Of a stretch of DNA of 6,026 nt, positions 5,119 through 6,026 are shown piece by piece. Position numbers and translations under genes: made by a program. Under the pieces are notes generated by a model, which had not been told where the DNA came from, made no database searches, and saw nothing but the letters and a program-made list of their open reading frames with translations. Origin of the DNA: Streptosporangiaceae bacterium (lineage in GTDB: Bacteria; Actinomycetota; Actinomycetes; Streptosporangiales; Streptosporangiaceae); contig JASIGD010000577.1 of assembly GCA_030045295.1 (NCBI GenBank), positions 1 to 6,026 of the forward strand, read 5' to 3'. Numbering within the stretch: the first letter of the stretch is position 1; the number at the start of each line of letters is the position of its first letter.

Positions 5119-5198
5119 TTCTTTGGATTCGATGGCAGGCTTCGACGGGGCCTTGGGACGGTCGTTGACCCGGTGCCTGCCGGTTCTTGCTGGGCTCG

Positions 5199-6026
5199 CT
5201 ATTGGTCGCCCGCGGTCGCACTGCGCCTATCTGGCCCGGCTCTGCGGCGAAGGGCGTCGGGGGTTCTGTCCGCGCTCTCGCCGGACTGCTCCGCCTGCCC
5301 GGCCAGCCCCGCCAGCTCGATCAGCGGGTAGCCGAAGAACAAGAACTCCACTGGCAGCGCGCCGTCCGGCCGCCTGGAGGGGTCGTCACGCCGGTCCTCG
5401 TAGCGCCCGAGGATCCCGAGCACGTCATTGGCCAGCTCTTTGGTCTCCTCGGGCGTGAGGAACTCAACGGTCTGGCTCGCCTCGTGCGCGTCCCGCCAGG
5501 CGTCGGGCAGGGCATCGGTGCTGTTGAGCACGTTCTGGGCCCGCTCGAGCACGCGGTCAAGCCAGACGCGCTGGAGCATCCCGGCGGTCACGGATGCGCG
5601 CGGATCTTCCTGGTGAGTCGACAGATGAATGGTCATGCTCACGCCCTCCCACGGCCGTTCCCTGCCGCGGCCGCCGCCGGCCTCGCGTACGAACCCGTAC
5701 TTGGCCAGCGTCCGGAGGTGGAACGCGCAGTTGGCGGGCGATTCCCCCAGCAGCTCGCTGGCTTGGGTCGCAGTCAGCGTCCCGGCGGCGCTGAGCAGCT
5801 CAAGCAAGGACATCCGTACCGGATGGGCAAGTGCGCGCATCGCCTTCGGGTCAGTCAGGTTGAGCAGCTCGCGGTCGTCAGGCGACCCCGCACTCCGGTC
5901 CTCGGCTGTCGCCTCAGGTTCCCCGGCGAGGTCGGTCTCTGGCGCTGCGAGCGTTTCCGCGGAAACGTCTCCGAGGCCAGGACTGCCGACGGTCGCCGCG
6001 CGCCGCCTCGCCGCGGTCCCTGGATT
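5199..6026 (-). CDS. ArsR-like winged-helix transcriptional regulator (5' end beyond window)
   Basis: The frame is open from the right edge to the stop at 5199, 275 residues. The family's conserved opening, LTDPKAMRALAHPVRMSLLE, starts before the first ATG (5840). No ATG, GTG or TTG occurs in frame between 5840 and the edge, and no ribosome site precedes 5840. The true start therefore probably lies outside the window, and the 62 extra residues, rich in Ala, Glu, Asp and Pro, are an N-terminal tail. Counting from the 5840 Met, the helix-turn-helix and recognition helix are at about 23-51 (TATQASELLGESPANCAFHL onward) and the wing at 52-68. The C-terminal half includes the FLTPEETKELANDV segment (127-140) and EFLFFGYPL (165-173), typical of a common actinobacterial HTH family. 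A tail of about 35 residues follows. No metal-binding cysteine motif is visible, so a metal sensor role is not suggested. Its target is unknown; the dyads about 80 bp past its stop are one candidate. Confidence 0.85.
   Translation of the reverse strand, partial: NPGTAARRRAATVGSPGLGDVSAETLAAPETDLAGEPEATAEDRSAGSPDDRELLNLTDPKAMRALAHPVRMSLLELLSAAGTLTATQASELLGESPANCAFHLRTLAKYGFVREAGGGRGRERPWEGVSMTIHLSTHQEDPRASVTAGMLQRVWLDRVLERAQNVLNSTDALPDAWRDAHEASQTVEFLTPEETKELANDVLGILGRYEDRRDDPSRRPDGALPVEFLFFGYPLIELAGLAGQAEQSGESADRTPDALRRRAGPDRRSATAGDQ

Larger units (their letters stand above)
5060..5182. repeat. Repeated GTGCCTGCCG with an inverted GGCAGGC between the copies
   Basis: GTGCCTGCCG occurs as a 10-bp direct repeat at 5060-5069 and 5173-5182. 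An inverted GGCAGGC lies at 5134-5140 and could pair with GCCTGCC at 5175-5181, with CGAC/GTCG (5143-5146, 5161-5164) pairing inside. That second structure begins 18 bp after the winged-helix gene's stop on the minus strand, so it may be a long-looped terminator. The two direct copies flank the dyad-containing promoter. Confidence 0.3.

Noticed and set aside
4405..5331. 308-residue plus-strand open frame
   Set aside because: It overlaps the 5' end of the LacI-family gene, the small gene, the dyad promoter and the end of the winged-helix gene in antisense. Its composition is only what long stop-free GC-rich DNA gives.

Overview
The window looks like chromosomal DNA from a high-GC actinomycete. 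Codon third positions are almost all G or C, GTG starts occur, and the proteins read like actinobacterial family members. There are six credible genes, two of them cut by the window edges. No RNA gene, insertion sequence or CRISPR array was seen.

Left part (1-1104, minus strand): a class II aldolase of the RraA-like HMG/CHA aldolase family overlaps by 4 bp (GTGA) a PrpF/GalD-type 4-oxalomesaconate tautomerase that runs off the left edge. Together they fit the lower part of a 4,5-cleavage route for protocatechuate or gallate, which yields pyruvate and oxaloacetate. The upper-pathway enzymes are not in view. Divergent from them (1413-2072, plus) is a complete SAM-dependent O-methyltransferase of the caffeoyl-CoA/catechol type. 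It probably has a leaderless mRNA. The 308-bp divergent region holds a shared AACATCTAA element and an inverted repeat.

Middle (2224-4547, minus strand): a LacI-family regulator is followed by a beta-hydroxyacid dehydrogenase (3-hydroxyisobutyrate dehydrogenase/tartronate semialdehyde reductase family). The 239-bp gap between them contains a promoter with a perfect TTGACA -35 box. A LacI-type operator sits at its expected transcription start and a second lies about 186 bp upstream. This is a compact, testable repressor-target circuit, perhaps involving DNA looping.

Right part (4774-6026, minus strand): a 5'-truncated ArsR-like winged-helix regulator enters from the right edge. Downstream of it is a small unrecognised protein beginning MHPEIAK. 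That small gene is preceded by a promoter whose -35 and -10 boxes each overlap an AT-rich GATATATC dyad, which stands out strongly in this GC-rich sequence.

In short, the window holds metabolic genes for small hydroxy/oxo acids and possibly aromatic compounds, with several well-marked control regions. I did not find evidence for a wholly new type of system. The best leads are the regulatory architectures at 3202-3410 and 5079-5118.
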